DNA of 64,000 nt from contig NW_003314304.1 in assembly GCF_000143415.4 (NCBI RefSeq), positions 251,418 through 315,417 of the forward strand, given 5' to 3'. The notes below the pieces were generated by a model, which was not told the origin of the DNA, did no database searches, and saw nothing but the letters and a program-made list of their open reading frames with translations. The position numbers and the translations under genes are program-made. Below are positions 33,829-45,872 of this stretch, one piece after another (the stretch's first letter is position 1; every line of letters starts with the position of its first letter). This DNA is from Selaginella moellendorffii (Eukaryota; Streptophyta; Lycopodiopsida; Selaginellales; Selaginellaceae).

Positions 33829-36800
33829 ATGATCTTGAATGAGCAAGTACATGAGACTATTGTCCAGGCTCAAGAACGAACTATCAACAGGGTGTTAGGT
33901 GAAATGGCTTGGAAAGGATCCCAACATCTTGAGATTCCACTTTGCCATCTTAAACAGAGTCATTGAGTGCACTCAGCCTATGACCTCAACATGGCTATTT
34001 ATACCTCTTTCACAAAGGTTGGATTCGAGCACACTACTGGATCGTTTATTATATCGTCATCATTCCCCGGAACAAATCGCATAGACATGGTTACTCATGA
34101 GATTGAGCAGACTTGGGATCAAATATGGCAAAGGAAATCTCAAGAGTTTGATACTTTGATGGCATGCCACAAGGAGACACAAGCCTTTGTAGGCCGGATG
34201 TTCTTCATTATTGATGGAAACCACTGGTGGTTTGCGTTTTGGAGGTATATCCAAGAGAAGTTCCAGGACGATGACAAGTGACATATTTGTGTTCTAGTGA
34301 CACTTGTGGAGCCATAGGATCGAAACCAAGCTGTGAGGCTCAATTTGGCATATCACAAGATCAACATGTAAAAATTTTTTACTTGTAACCTTTGTTCTCA
34401 CCAACTATGTTACAGGCTTAATCAATTTGCTTTCCAAGCACATACCTTGGTCCATGATATCGAGCATCTTTGATATGTTGGCATGTTTTCTCTTGATGAA
34501 ATCCAGATGCTGTATAGTCGTGAAGTTATGGAAGCGGTTCAAGCAAAGCTTGTAGCATGTAAAGGCCAAGAGTTGCTTACTTGGTATCAAGTGCCTATGG
34601 ATTTTTTGGTTGCGGTCTGGGCAAAGGTATCCTTTTCTTGCATGAACTTGTGTTTTCTACTCACAAGTTTTCCTTTTAGCCAATTGTCAAGGTGGAGCAA
34701 AACTCATATTTGAAGATTATGCAAGTGACGGATGAGGTGCAAAAGAACCTTGAACTGCGACAAATTGAGTAGCACATTTTGAACTCGAAGAAATCAAAGG
34801 TGAAGAAGCTACTTGCAATTGCAGACATTCACCAGGATAAAGATTGGTTGGATTGCATTGCAGAGATATGCTCTCATGGCAGTAAGTTAGTACCTTTTAT
34901 CTTTCTCATTCCACTTTGAAATCCTTGTCCTTGCAAGAAATGGTAAAGCACATGAAGAATTGATCTATAAAGTAACCTCTCCTTCAACGAACAAACCTCT
35001 TGCTTGGAACTCCTCAACACTTGACATCGTAACAATGATAAGAGGTTAGAGAGCAAACTTGAGAATATGATGAAGGAGAAGTTCTATATCACTCAGAGTA
35101 TTGTGGCTACTGAGGAGCTACTTCAAGTATGGGATACAAAGTTCCTTACTAGTGCCCACATCGGCATAACACTTCCAGAATATGTCTGAGATTCCCTTCA
35201 AGAGCTTGGGGATGGATGGCTTCCTGATGGTAGCTCAAGCTCTATGGATTTCAAGAACCAGCCGGGCCAACCATTTTTCCCATGCCACATGGCATATAGG
35301 TATATTGCAAGAAATTGACTTGTTTATTTAATCATGGCTCTTTTGTAGGTATTTAAATCATTGCCCAAGTGCTCTAGTGTACATAGCAAGTGTTTTTCTC
35401 AAGCTCTTAACTAGTGGGAAGAAACTTGGCATGTATGAGCCAAAGTTCCAGTGTTCCACTGTGCGGGAGCGAGAACTTTGTCCATGATACTTGGAGTTGT
35501 GGAGGCAAATGCCATTGTCACCTTTTGAGCTTGATCTCTACCTCAAGTGTCATCTAGGTTTGATGAGTAAAATTTCCTAGTAGTAACTTATATTTCTACT
35601 TTATTGTAGAGACACTTTTGGAGGGAGTAGAGATGCCTCAAGACAGGGACGAGATTCATATTAAGCAAACAAAAGGTGAATGAGTGGAGAATCCGACTGA
35701 AAACTCTCCTGTCCCATCTCATCCTACAGCAGTTGCTCATTCCCCAGATCCTATTGCCATTGCTTGTCCAGCCCCAACTACTCAAAATGTATGAAGGTAG
35801 CTCCATAGTGAGGACGTCCAAAAGAGTAAAAACTTGATTTCCAATGACCTTGCTTATTGTAATTTGGTTATAGATGTCGGAGAAACCAGCCAGAACTCTA
35901 CACGTCGACGTACAAATGCATTCTTTCCATCCCTCCCCACTGCTACAGAGGATGACCTCCAAGAGTTATCTTCATTGGCTTCACATAAACAAGTATGAAA
36001 AAAAACATGTATTAACTTTAATATTTCCCGGGTTTGAACACTATTTAGGTTTGCCTTCTTTCTCCTATGGGAACTATTGGCAACGTGGAAATAGTTCTTG
36101 GGGACTACTTTCAGCTTTCTAACAATGTGAGCCGAGAGTCTTCTATGTTCCATCGATGGATGTGAGGATTGGGAATGAACAATACTTTCGGCATTGACCT
36201 CGCATTCTTTGACCTACCTGATGGGTTACCACCTTTACAAGGCAACACTCCATCCTAGAACATCCTTCAACCGGACCATATTTCTCAAGCGGTGGATGTG
36301 GCATCTAAGGTGTTGCAATACGAGGGCATTATGCTAATCATTCTTCCCCGTTCTTTATTATGGGGAGGTCTTCTTGCAACAATGGTAGAGAATGATGACT
36401 CTAGATTGGTTGAGTTTGCATCAGGCTGCCTACTCTTAAACATCCCAGTTGAAACAAAAGGAGTAGGTGGCCGAATCCAAAAGGTTTGCATTTCCTTATT
36501 TTTCATATCTTAAATTGATTGCCCCTTTTTATTGTATGGAACTACCATGCTCTTTGCCACTACTCTTGCTGTCACAGTATTACACGAGCTGATAAGCATG
36601 TAGGTTTGGCATTGCCGGGATATGATATCTCAACAGATATCATCCTGAATGTCATCGATGAGGACCATCATATAGAGTTCCCTAGCTATCGACACCATTC
36701 ACCAAAGGCCATGCAAATCCTCCTAGAGTTGTTTTGTCCTCCTAAGGGGATTGTGCTTAATGTTACAGCAAGTTTTGGTTCAATGGTGCTAGTGGCTAAA

Positions 36801-37065
36801 GAGACTAGGTGTGCAGTTTTTGCACTAGAGAAGGAGAGTGCATTTGAAGGTGTTCTTGGGACATTTCATAACAAGTGATAATAAAGTATAAATTTCTCCT
36901 TATAGTAATTCCATCATGGTTGTGTATATTAGGTGGATCGATGATGTGGGCTATAATTTGCCATGTTATGTAGAAGCAATGGCACAAGCTCATATACAAC
37001 AAGAGCCCACAGTTAGAGAGCATAATATTATACAAACTCCTCCTTTTATGGATGTGGATGCCTAG
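33829..37065 (+). pseudogene. ParB-like plus beta-class amino-methyltransferase-like gene, decayed
   Basis: A multi-exon gene with about nine short GT-AG introns (50-60 bp, for example 34627-34679), broken by stops, mostly TGA. Near 34191-34240 it encodes GRMFFIIDGNHWWFAF, like the DGxHR motif of ParB/sulfiredoxin-fold domains with Arg changed to Trp. At 36055-36480 it reads GTIGNVEIVLGDYFQLS, then DLAFFDLPDG, where amino-methyltransferases have a D/N-PP-Y/W motif IV. At 36655-36870 it reads SPKAMQILLELFCPPKG then NVTASFGSMV and FALEKE, in the place of motifs X and I (SAM binding). Motif IV before X-I is the order of beta-class N4C/N6A methyltransferases. ParB domains joined to such enzymes are known in bacteria and phages. 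The end at 37065 closes an exon WIDDVGYNLPCYVEAM. Probable role: DNA modification by T1 (inference). Confidence 0.62.
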
Positions 37066-37326
37066 GAAGACTAAGTTTAGTTTTCTTTTTAATTGAATTT
37101 TTTAGTGGTAATATAGAGTTTCTTCTTTAACTTATGATATTTATTTTCTTATTAGACTTGTATTATTTAGCTTTTTCTTGGACTGAAAATATGTCTTAAT
37201 TTTTGAATAGAATTGTTGGTTCATCCCAAACCAATCATTTAAACATCAACTTTTGTATTTAGTGGACTATATTGACTTTCATTGACTTTTATTGATTTGA
37301 GCTCAGCTAAAAAACTACCCAGCCCT
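37066..37326 (+). other. T1 right terminal region
   Basis: Non-coding 3' flank of the ParB/methyltransferase gene. It includes the subterminal palindrome gttggttcatcccaaacca (37215-37235) and the terminus ...ctacccagccct at 37326. Confidence 0.6.
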
Positions 37327-37673
37327 GGCTTTCACCCCTTGACTTGTATTAGTACTCGGACTTAGTCTCGGACTCGATCTCAGACTCAATTTTATACCCG
37401 ACCTCGGACTCGATTTCGGACTTGACCTCAGACTCGACCTCGGACTCGGTCTCAGACTAGATCTCGGATTTCAGACTCTATCTTGAACTCAATCTCGAAC
37501 TCGGTCTCGGAGTTGGCCTTGGACTCGATCCTGGACATTGTCTTGAACTCAGTCTCAGAGTCAGTCTTGGACTCGATCTCAAACTCGGTCCTACCTAATG
37601 AACTCTTTATCATTTCGGTTGTGCTTTTGGAGATCCTTTAGCCTACGACACCTCAGGGAGATAGTTCCTTATG
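37327..37673 (-). repeat. A2 3' LTR, proximal part
   Basis: Starts with ggctttcacccc, the point where the LTR at 16912 was broken, and ends gttccttatg (ancestral ttaca). It contains the ctcggactcgat-type simple repeat. A polypurine tract (actccaccaccc) follows at 37674-37685. Confidence 0.83.
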
Positions 37674-38137
37674 ACTCCACCACCCATAAAAGAAGTTCAA
37701 TGCCCACATCAAACATCTCTTTTTTAATCCTACAACTTGTTGACTATGTCTCTGGGGGCATCCCCCCACTTAGCAGTGTGCCTAAATTAGCCTCCCCAGC
37801 CAAGAGCCCATGACAATAGAATATAAGTGTCCCTATACCCCTCCCCTCACCGCACCCTAGTATGGGATTGGGACTTGAACTCAGCCTTTCTTTACTAGGG
37901 GGTTGGGACTTGAACCGAACCTCCATAGAATACATCTACGGATTCGACATCCCTATAAAGAGTCGGGTGTAGTTCCCTATGCCTGGTCAACCTAACTAAC
38001 CCATGCTAATTAGCTTACCTTCAGCGCGCCTTTGGGTCCCAACATATGCCATTGCTCAACTTCACAAATTAATACTTTTAATTGAACTTTGCATAAGTAC
38101 ATGGAGTTCTGCCTTGCATAAATTCTTCCATTAGATC

Positions 38138-38389
38138 TCACACATTCGCTAGGTTCTCCTTTGGTTCCCATGTTGCTTCGCAGTGTGGAAATCCTTTCCA
38201 CTTCACATAGAACTCCCTCACCTCGTGTCCTTGTTGCTTGCTCTTGTGCGCATTGAGGATGGCCTCGATTTCGTATTCCTTTTCCCCTTGGATAACCTCA
38301 GGTAAAGGTCTCACTTGGTCCTTGCGAAGCAGATCCTCAAAGTACGGCTTAAGTAAGTTCACATGGAACATTAGGTGCATCTTCCCCAT
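38138..38389 (-). pseudogene. A2 integrase C-terminus with chromodomain
   Basis: Almost the same 83-residue frame as in A1 (MGKMHLMFHVNLLKPYF, EYEIEAILNAHKSK, FYVKWKGF, TWEPKENL). The few differences are useful for dating A1 against A2. Confidence 0.88.
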
Positions 38390-38799
38390 CTCTCGAGGAA
38401 GTCAGAGGCGGTAAGCCACTTTACCGATTTGTGCCTCAATCTCGTAAGGCCCTACGAACTTACTTAAGGAACTCAAGATCAGTTCATTTCCAAGAATACA
38501 TGCATTTTTACCTTTGGGTCAACTTCCAACTGATCCCACTTGGTAGCTTTAGGTTCTTGGTGTTCAACCATAGCTTCTCCTCAGGTTGGAACTTTACATC
38601 CCGGTGCTTCTAGTTCGCGTACTTGGTTTGCATTTGTTGAGCCCGTTCCAAGGAATCCCTCACTATATTCCAAATATTGAGTCTTTCTGTCGTAAATGCC
38701 TCCATTGTGGGTAACTCTTAATAATACTCAGCCACGCCGAGTTCCATAGGACCTTCAATAGCTTGCCCATTGATGACTTCCTAAGGACTCACCCCGATA

Positions 38800-39738
38800 C
38801 TTGAGTGTGGTGAGTTGTTATAACACATTTCTGCAAGTCCCAAATGACTTACCCAATCAATCTAGTCTCTAGAAATATAGCATTGCAAATAATCCTCCAG
38901 CTGCCTATTCACCCTTTCTATTTGTCTGTTTGTCAAGAAGTGTTAGTGCCATCAAACTTGACTTAATACCCAATACCTATCTGTGGGTGATATGTTATAC
39001 TGAATTTCAACTCGGTGGATACTATTCCAGGAGAGTTCTCCAGAACTTACTAGTGAAGTTCTTATCTCGATCTGAGATAATTTCTTCTGGCCTTCCCCGC
39101 ACTCAAACTAGTTGTTCGAAGAACAACTTTGCCACACCCTCCACATCCACTTCCATTGTGGTGGGTATAAAATGTGCCATCTTTGAAAATCGATCCACCA
39201 CCATGAATATTGCATTAAACCCCTCGCTTGGAGGGAGTCCCATGATGAAGTCCATTATAAAACATTTCTATGGACGATTTAGAATTTGGATACTTTGTAA
39301 TAAGCCCCCACTAGCCTTAGTCATGGCTTTGACTTGCTAACATGTTGGACATGTCTTTACATAGTCTTGGACATCCTTAGCTATATCTGGCCAGTGATAC
39401 TTCCTTTTGAGTAAACCTGTCGTCTTAGGCACTCTACCGTGTCTTGCAAGAGGTTTGTCATGACACTCTTCTAATGCTACCTTCTTTAATTCCCCTTCGG
39501 GAACATACACCCTCGTTTGTTTATAATAGATGAGTCCATTGTGTTCCACATAACCCATTCTCTCTTCCGTTGGTAGCTCACCTCTCTGGTGAGCTTCTCG
39601 CACCTCTTGGTTCCTCAACAACACTTCTTGTGCTAGACCATCATTGTCATACGCTGTCCGCATATCATCCCAAAAGGTTGCTGTCATGTTAGATATTGCT
39701 AACTTTAAGCTCGCTTTTTGACTTAGAGCATCCGCCAT
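38800..39738 (-). pseudogene. A2 integrase, zinc finger intact, core decayed
   Basis: The frame 39337-39738 begins MADALSQKASLKLAIS, the end of RNase H, and contains an HHCC integrase finger (ECHDKPLARHG, then KTCPTC). The catalytic core on the left of it is split by stops. LTR-retrotransposon integrases use this finger for multimerisation. Confidence 0.83.
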
Positions 39739-39807
39739 GATGTTGCTCTTCCCAGATTTATACAGAATCTCGCAATCAAACTCAGCTAAAGCATTAGCCC
39801 ACTAACC

Positions 39808-40104
39808 TTATTTCCCTCTCAAGTCGAGCTGTGACAAGAAGTGTTTTATTGCCACATTATCTGTGTAAACTTTGAAGTGTCTCCCAAGGTAGTGTCGCCA
39901 CTCCTTGAGTGCCTTGACCACTGCAAACAATTCCTTCTCGTGGGCAGGCCACTTTCGCTGAGCCCTATCCAACTTCTTCGAGAAGAACACTATTGGATGG
40001 TTGTCTTGCTTCAACACTGTGCCCAACACAAAGTCCGAAGCATCCGTTTCTACCTCAAAGTCCTTACCAAAGTCTGGTAACGCCAGCATGGGAGCCTTCC
40101 TCAA
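39808..40104 (-). pseudogene. A2 RNase H domain
   Basis: A 98-residue frame with PDFGKDFEVETDASDFVLG (first catalytic Asp in ETDASD), the FFSKKLDRAQRKWPAHEKEL block and the YTDN motif near the end. Unlike A1, there is no tandem duplication here. Confidence 0.88.
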
Positions 40105-40278
40105 CTTCCCTTTGAGGTGGACAAATGTTGCCTCGCATTCCGCTGTTCATACCATCTTCCCTTTTCCCGTTTGGTCCGTTAAAGGTAGGGCTACTCTCAA
40201 ATAGTGTTTGATAAACTTTCGGTAGTAGTTGTATAGCCCTAAGAATGCCTTTAACTCATGTATATTCGATGGTTGTTC

Positions 40279-40788
40279 CTATTTCTGGATCGCTTGGACC
40301 TTCTTAGGGTCTACCTTGAGCTCGTCCTTGCCCACCACATGCCGGAGAAACTTTACTTCTTGTTGAGCAAAGTCACATTTACTCTCTTTAGCATACAGTT
40401 GGTGTTCCCTTAGTTTCTCAAACACCTTCGTCAAGTGTTCGGCATGCTTCTCCAGGGTCTTGCTATAGATCAAGATGTCGTCAATGTAGACAACCATGAA
40501 ATAATCCAAATAGGGTACAAAGTTATGGTTTATCAACGCCAAGAACATTGCTGGTGCATTGCACAGCCCAAAGAGCATTACTAGGAACTCAAAACTTCTA
40601 TACCTAGTTTGACAGGTTGTCTTCTTGACATCTTCTTTTACTACCTTGATCTGGTAGTATCCTGACGTTAGGTTGATCCTCGAGAAGTATTTCACCTTTC
40701 CCAACTTATCGAATAAGTCCTCAATCCTTGGTAAAGGGTATTTGTTCTCTTCTTTGTATACTTGTTGAGTAACCGATAGTCTATGCAA
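40279..40788 (-). pseudogene. A2 reverse transcriptase, catalytic part
   Basis: A 169-residue open frame with [39 protein letters not shown] and the intact active-site strand VVYIDDILIYSKT. This is the best preserved pol segment in the window, but its upstream part (40788-41040) is frameshifted. Confidence 0.9.
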
Positions 40789-41639
40789 ATATGTATAGAT
40801 CCATCTTTTTTTTTTTCACAAATAACACCGGTGCACCATATGGTGACTTGCTCAACTTAATATACCATCTTTCCACCAACTCCTCAAGTTGGCGTTTGAG
40901 CTCCTTGAGTTCTTTTTCGTTCAACCGATAGGGGGAACGAACCACCTCCTTAGCACCCTCAACAAGCTCAATCTTGTGTTTTATTGGTCATTCAGGGGGT
41001 AACTCCACCGGTAGCTCCTCCGGCATGGTATCTTGGAATTAATCCAACACTCATTGGATCACTAAAGACACTTCTTTTGTTCCCGTCTTTTTGTCACTCC
41101 TCACCGAGAGTAAGCACAAAAATGCTGCCTTGGTTTCTTTAGTGAGTTGTCCTCTCGTGGACACCAGGTTCAAGCAAGAGTCTTATGCCTTACATTGCCC
41201 TACCTTTAGATCCTGGGCCTCCACCCTGGATCGTTCTCTTCGGGCATTTGCTAGTACCACAAGGTTCCTACCTTGTCCATACAAGGCTACCACGAACCGA
41301 TTGAACCAATCCATCCCAAAGAGTACATCAAATCCTACCATGTCCAACACGGTGAAATCCATATCTACTTTCCAAGTCCTGACTTCAACTCTTGCTTGTC
41401 AAAGTACCTCATCGGTACTTTGGGTACCTTGAACAAACTCTATAGTCCTTGGTTCACCCAGCCATTGCACCGTTAGTCCAGCTTGCCGGATTATGTCTAT
41501 AACCACAAAATTATCTGAGCACCTATGTCAATAAAGATCTTAACAAAGCTACCTTCAAGCTTCCCTTGGAGAGCTAATAGATGTTGTGAATGACTCTCTA
41601 CCAAAGTTGCTCATGTAATGAATAACTTTGAGCTAGGGA

Positions 41640-42870
41640 CTAGATCACGTACCTCAATTTAGATTTCACCCAACTTAATAGCCATATTGGCTTTGGTCTT
41701 TTTTGGGTAGGGACATTCCCTCGAAAAGTGTCCCACTTCACCACATATTGTTATTTCCCACGCTACTAGTAGACTTGACCTTCTTATTCACGGGTTTGTC
41801 TATTTTTGCTTAACTCCCCCATATACTTGCTCGCTGGCCACTGGATCTACCTTTTTTGGAACCCAGAAGACTCATTCTTAGAGAAATTCTTCTTGAATTT
41901 CCCTTTGCTATATGTCCCCCTTAGTTTGGCCCCTTTGCTAAATGTGGACCCCAACCTCGTCGTGTTCCCCTTTTGTAAGTTATCATTAAAATGCACCTTG
42001 ATAACTGCATCTAACACTTCTTTGTAGTTTGTCAGGTTCCAACGCATCACCTCACTATGAGCCCAGGTTTGCAAGCCTGATATGAAGGTATGGAATGCAT
42101 CCATATCACCCATATCTATGACAAGTATCCTCTTTGCCATAAACCCATTCACATACTCTTGAATGATTCTGGTCTGCTTCAGCCTACTCAGCTCATCCCT
42201 TTGGTGCATAGTAGCATTCAGAGGAAAGTAAGTCATGCGGATCCTCGCCTTCATCATTTCCCAAGTGGCCATCGGTCCTTTTTTGGCCTTTGTTGTTCTC
42301 CACCAAGACTTCACATTATCTGCTAAGTATGGTTTTGCACATGGAACCTTCTCCGAGCTTGGTAATCACAACGCTCAAAAGTAGTCCTTCATATCGTAAA
42401 ACCAATCCTCCACCACCTTATAATCATTCACTCTATTAAAGATTGGTGGGGGCTTTGGTTTGTACTTAGGAACTGCTTGAGGGACTGATTCCAATTTAGT
42501 CTGTTCAACCTTGTTTGGTTCCGCCTCAGTCCCTACCAAAGGGTCCTCACCTTCTACATTGCCAGCATCTGCAGTCTTTCACTTTTTCTTCTACTTCTCA
42601 TCACGTTTTAGCTTGTGTATGAGAGTCTCCAGTAGGGCATTAGTTTGTGCCAATTGTCTTTTTAGAACATCCAATCAAGCCTTTGATGACTAAACCTCAC
42701 CACCGGACTCTTGTTTGGAAGTTTCCTTACTAGAGTCCTCCTCATGCAAGGATTCCTCATCCATAGCCTGTTGTTCGACTGAAGGCTTTAGCTCTGGAGG
42801 AGGTTCCATCTCTGCCTTGGTTTGCTTATGCCTTGCTTTTGCCATCTCCCAGCAATCTGCCTCTATCCTT
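41640..42870 (-). pseudogene. A2 gag remnant
   Basis: The frame 41847-42314 has the gag domain (KGPMATWEMMKARIRMTYF, QEYVNGFMAKRILV). The upstream charged region to about 42845 matches A1 gag but is broken, and the zinc knuckle has been lost to stops near 41740. Confidence 0.75.
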
Positions 42871-42889
42871 CCCTAGAACTAAGGAAAAC

Positions 42890-42901
42890 ACTCCGATACA
42901 A
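42890..42901 (-). promoter_or_regulatory. A2 primer-binding site, mutated
   Basis: actccgatacaa corresponds to the A1 site gctctgatacca with three substitutions, next to the 5' LTR start at 42905. Confidence 0.65.
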
Positions 42902-42904
42902 AAT

Positions 42905-43769
42905 TATAAGCCATAAATTTTTCCTTTCCAATTTGCTAGTTTACCTTGTCTATCTAACCACCATGACCTTGGCTTTTGCTAAGTTCCCTCGCCAAGGTTC
43001 TTGCCTATTTTACTAGCTCCTACTTGGTTCTACTTAGTTTCAGCAACTCACTGCACGAGCAATAGAGTGTTAGCCATCCTGCCACGGATTCCCAAATCTC
43101 TCCCAATCCCCCTCCCCAGGTTAAACTGAACTTAAGGTTCGGCTACACTCCTCGTAAGCACAAGCAACCAAGCACATCAAGCTTCCAGGTTCCTAACACC
43201 CCTTGGTACAACAAAACTTAATCATGGGACCTTCTAAATCCCAAGCCTTGGGTGCAACATGTGCTTCGGGACATTGGGGGGAAACACCATGGCCTAACGG
43301 CCTGGTATGGGTACCTCTACTCCCCCACTCCCATCCCAAAAGGAAGGCCCAAGCCCCTAGGAAGGGCAAGGACCAATGAGCCACCCCCCCCTGGGAGACA
43401 CACGCTTTGGGCTTTCACCCCTCGACCTATATTAGTACTCGGACTTGGTCTCAAACTCAATCTTGGACTCGACCTCGGACTTGGTCTCAGACTCGATCTT
43501 AGACATGACCTCGAACCCAATCTTGGACTCGACCTCGGACTCAACCTCAAACTCAGTCTCGAACCCGATCTCGGATCTCGGATCTCAGACTTGAACTCGG
43601 TCTTGGAGTCAACCTCGGACTCGATCCCGGACTTTGTCTCGAACTCGGTCTCAGAGTCGGTCTTGGACTTGATCTTAGACTCGGTCCCATCTGATGAACT
43701 CTTTATCATTTTGGTCATGCTTTCGGGGATCCTTTAGCTTACGACACCTCGTGGAGTTGGTTCCTTACA
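42905..43769 (-). repeat. A2 5' LTR with internal deletion
   Basis: Begins tataagccataaat and ends gttccttaca. Compared with A1 LTRs about 250 bp are missing at 43380, where gagcca runs directly into the poly-C/ctgggagacac segment. The simple repeat lies at 43435-43690. Confidence 0.83.
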
Positions 43770-45599
43770 ATGATCCATATAAGCATTTGGCTTAGCAAAT
43801 TATTTAATGTGGTTGTAGTAAATAACTACAGTTAGGATCACAAGAATGAGGGAAACTTTTAGATGATAAAGGAGTCATAAGGTTATCATATAGTTAAGGT
43901 TGGTGCTCATGAATTTAAGATTAAAATTAATGACCGTGGGAGGTTGAATACGGATGAGGACACAAGTCCTCAAAATGGTAACCATGGCCACCTTTAATAA
44001 ATGCTGAAACAACCCAAGGAGTTGGAGGTGTATTTAGAGGATGAGTCGGTATTCTCATCATATGGATAGATAGTCTTAATGGGCAAAGCTAGCCCACAAG
44101 GAACGAAAAATAATCAAATATCAAAATAACATTTGTTAAGATGGTCCTTGTGAGTAGGACATGAATACAAAAAGTTGTATTCTAGTTAACTAACACCTCA
44201 AAATAGTTATAAAGCTAGGATCTTACGGATTGTTAAATTAACAAAAGTTCAAAAACTTGGATAACTTAAGTGGAGTCAAAGAATGGTCATAAAGGACTAG
44301 TGGAAACATTTGGACTGAGGTGTGTTGCACTCTATAAAAGATGGGGAAGATTACAAAATCCAAGTACGAGAATAGTGGGTATTTCATTAATGGCTAAATG
44401 TGCCATACTAAAGTTGTGGGAAAAATGTTCTCAGAAGAAAGAAACTTTGGTACAGAGTTATGTGTGAATACTATAGTGTAGTGTTAATTGATAGTTGGCA
44501 TAAGAAATGACTACTTTGGTCTTGGAAAAGACTTAAACATAAGTGGAAAGTGTTATAAGAGTAGGTTTGTAGAGCCAATTGTATGAAGACACCAAATGTG
44601 TCAAGTTCATGAGAACCTTTTGCCAAAAGAAGCCTAATGGAAATAAGAATGGCATATCCTAAGTAAAGCCATTTGTAGATGCATATACAGAGGTTGGGTT
44701 TAAGTGTCAACCCTTTAATGTTTGGGTTTGAGTCTCAACTCACTAGGGCATAATGATGGTTTGGAATATAAGGACACTCATTTTTTGGTGGTCATGGACT
44801 CTCAGTAAAGAGACTAGCTTGGGCACAACACCAAATGGGGGATGCCCCAAAGTTGTGATGCAAGGTTAAATTACTTAATATGAAAGCTCAGTATATCTAA
44901 CTTGAACACTTTGGTGCAAGTGGCACCAAGGACGTGATAAATGAGATAGAAACACCCAATATTAGTTGCTATGGACTCTCGGTCAGAAGAGCTGGCTTGG
45001 GTGCACCGCTAAGTGTGGGGGATGCCCCTGGGGTCATGGTCAACAACTTAAAGGTCTAGAAAACTTAATACCTATTAACAAACCTATTAAAGTGTCAAAG
45101 TTAGATCACTATGTGATCTTATAGATAAGCAAGGATAAAATTCTTATGAGGTTAAGGAATAATATTTTTAGTTCGAAGTATTGGCTTGGTCAAGGTGACC
45201 AAGTGAGAAGGACATCTAAAGGAAATGAACTACGACAATACAATGGTATTGTGAGTTCAAAAAAATAGTCTTTAAAAAAGGACCCATGAATAGGTGGTAA
45301 AGTTGGGCCATAGATAAAGCCCAGAATTGAAAATATTGGGAAAACTTACTAAGGATAAACACCCTTTAAACTTGGCAAAGCAAAGCCTTTATTATAGAAC
45401 CAAAATAATATTTTGAGGGTGGAAGTAAATCCTATATTGATTGGTGTAACGATCAAAGGATAGGAGCAAAAAACTAGTGGCCAAGAATGGGCCATGAAAA
45501 TCATTGAAAGGAATCCAAATGGCAATGTTACACAAGGAACACTCATGTATTGAATGCTAATAGATTGTGGGAAAGGAAATATATTTCTAAGGTATTTCT
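43770..45599 (+). repeat. Family B interior, non-coding
   Basis: This is the continuation of the B element interrupted by A2. No gag or pol fragment is visible. The part 45175-45600 matches the inverted 21120-21580. Two short near-repeats (ctctcagt/ctctcggt-ag... followed by gggggatgcccc) occur at 44800 and 44975. Confidence 0.55.
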
Positions 45600-45713
45600 A
45601 AGTATCCCAAAACCCTTAACCGATTGAAAAAAGAGGTGTTATAAGCCTTTTCCCTCTATATTTGAACCCTAACAAATTGTTTCTCAAATTGTTCTCCTTG
45701 GTTATTTACAATG
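45600..45713 (-). repeat. Diverged Cassandra-like LTR fragment
   Basis: atcccaaaacccttaacc through ccctctatatttgaaccc to ggttatttaca matches the distal half of the TRIM LTR at 45960-46076, without the 5S-like part. Confidence 0.65.
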
Positions 45714-45872
45714 ATATTGTTAATTCTCTTTATTACTCTTTATTAGTCTCCACCCAAGTTAGTTGAGAAAATAATCATTATGTATGTACTTATGTTAGAT
45801 AATTATAAGTAAGAATGTCTATATATTTCATACTCAACCCAATATAAAAACTCGTATGTTGGCTTGCACTTG

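Larger units (their letters stand above)
16913..37326. mobile_element. DNA transposon T1, 20.4 kb with nested insertions
   Basis: The ends are TGAGCCCAAGTATGTTTT on the left and, inverted, AGGGCTGGGTAGTTTT on the right: imperfect terminal inverted repeats, each followed by a GAGCTC-containing stretch. An 8-bp GGCTTTCA duplication flanks it. A palindrome of the form ATTGGTT...AACCAAT lies 57 bp inside the left end and 91 bp inside the right end. Removing the nested B element (18772-33198) leaves about 6 kb with two divergent genes, a SWIM-finger protein and a ParB/methyltransferase protein. The 8-bp duplication would fit hAT-like elements, and a SWIM finger would fit MULE-like ones; I see no hAT transposase and leave the superfamily open. 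Confidence 0.72.
16130..43769 (-). mobile_element. Ty3/gypsy chromovirus A2, split by transposon T1
   Basis: A second family A copy on the minus strand. Its 3' LTR consists of 16130-16912 and 37327-37673, separated by the 20.4-kb T1 insertion; its 5' LTR is 42905-43769. Between 37673 and 42905 lie chromodomain, integrase, RNase H, RT and gag. The outer flanks gtgat (16125-16129) and atgat (43770-43774) differ by one transition, which supports reading the two distant LTR pieces as one element inserted into the B interior. Excluding T1 it is about 7.2 kb. Confidence 0.82.
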
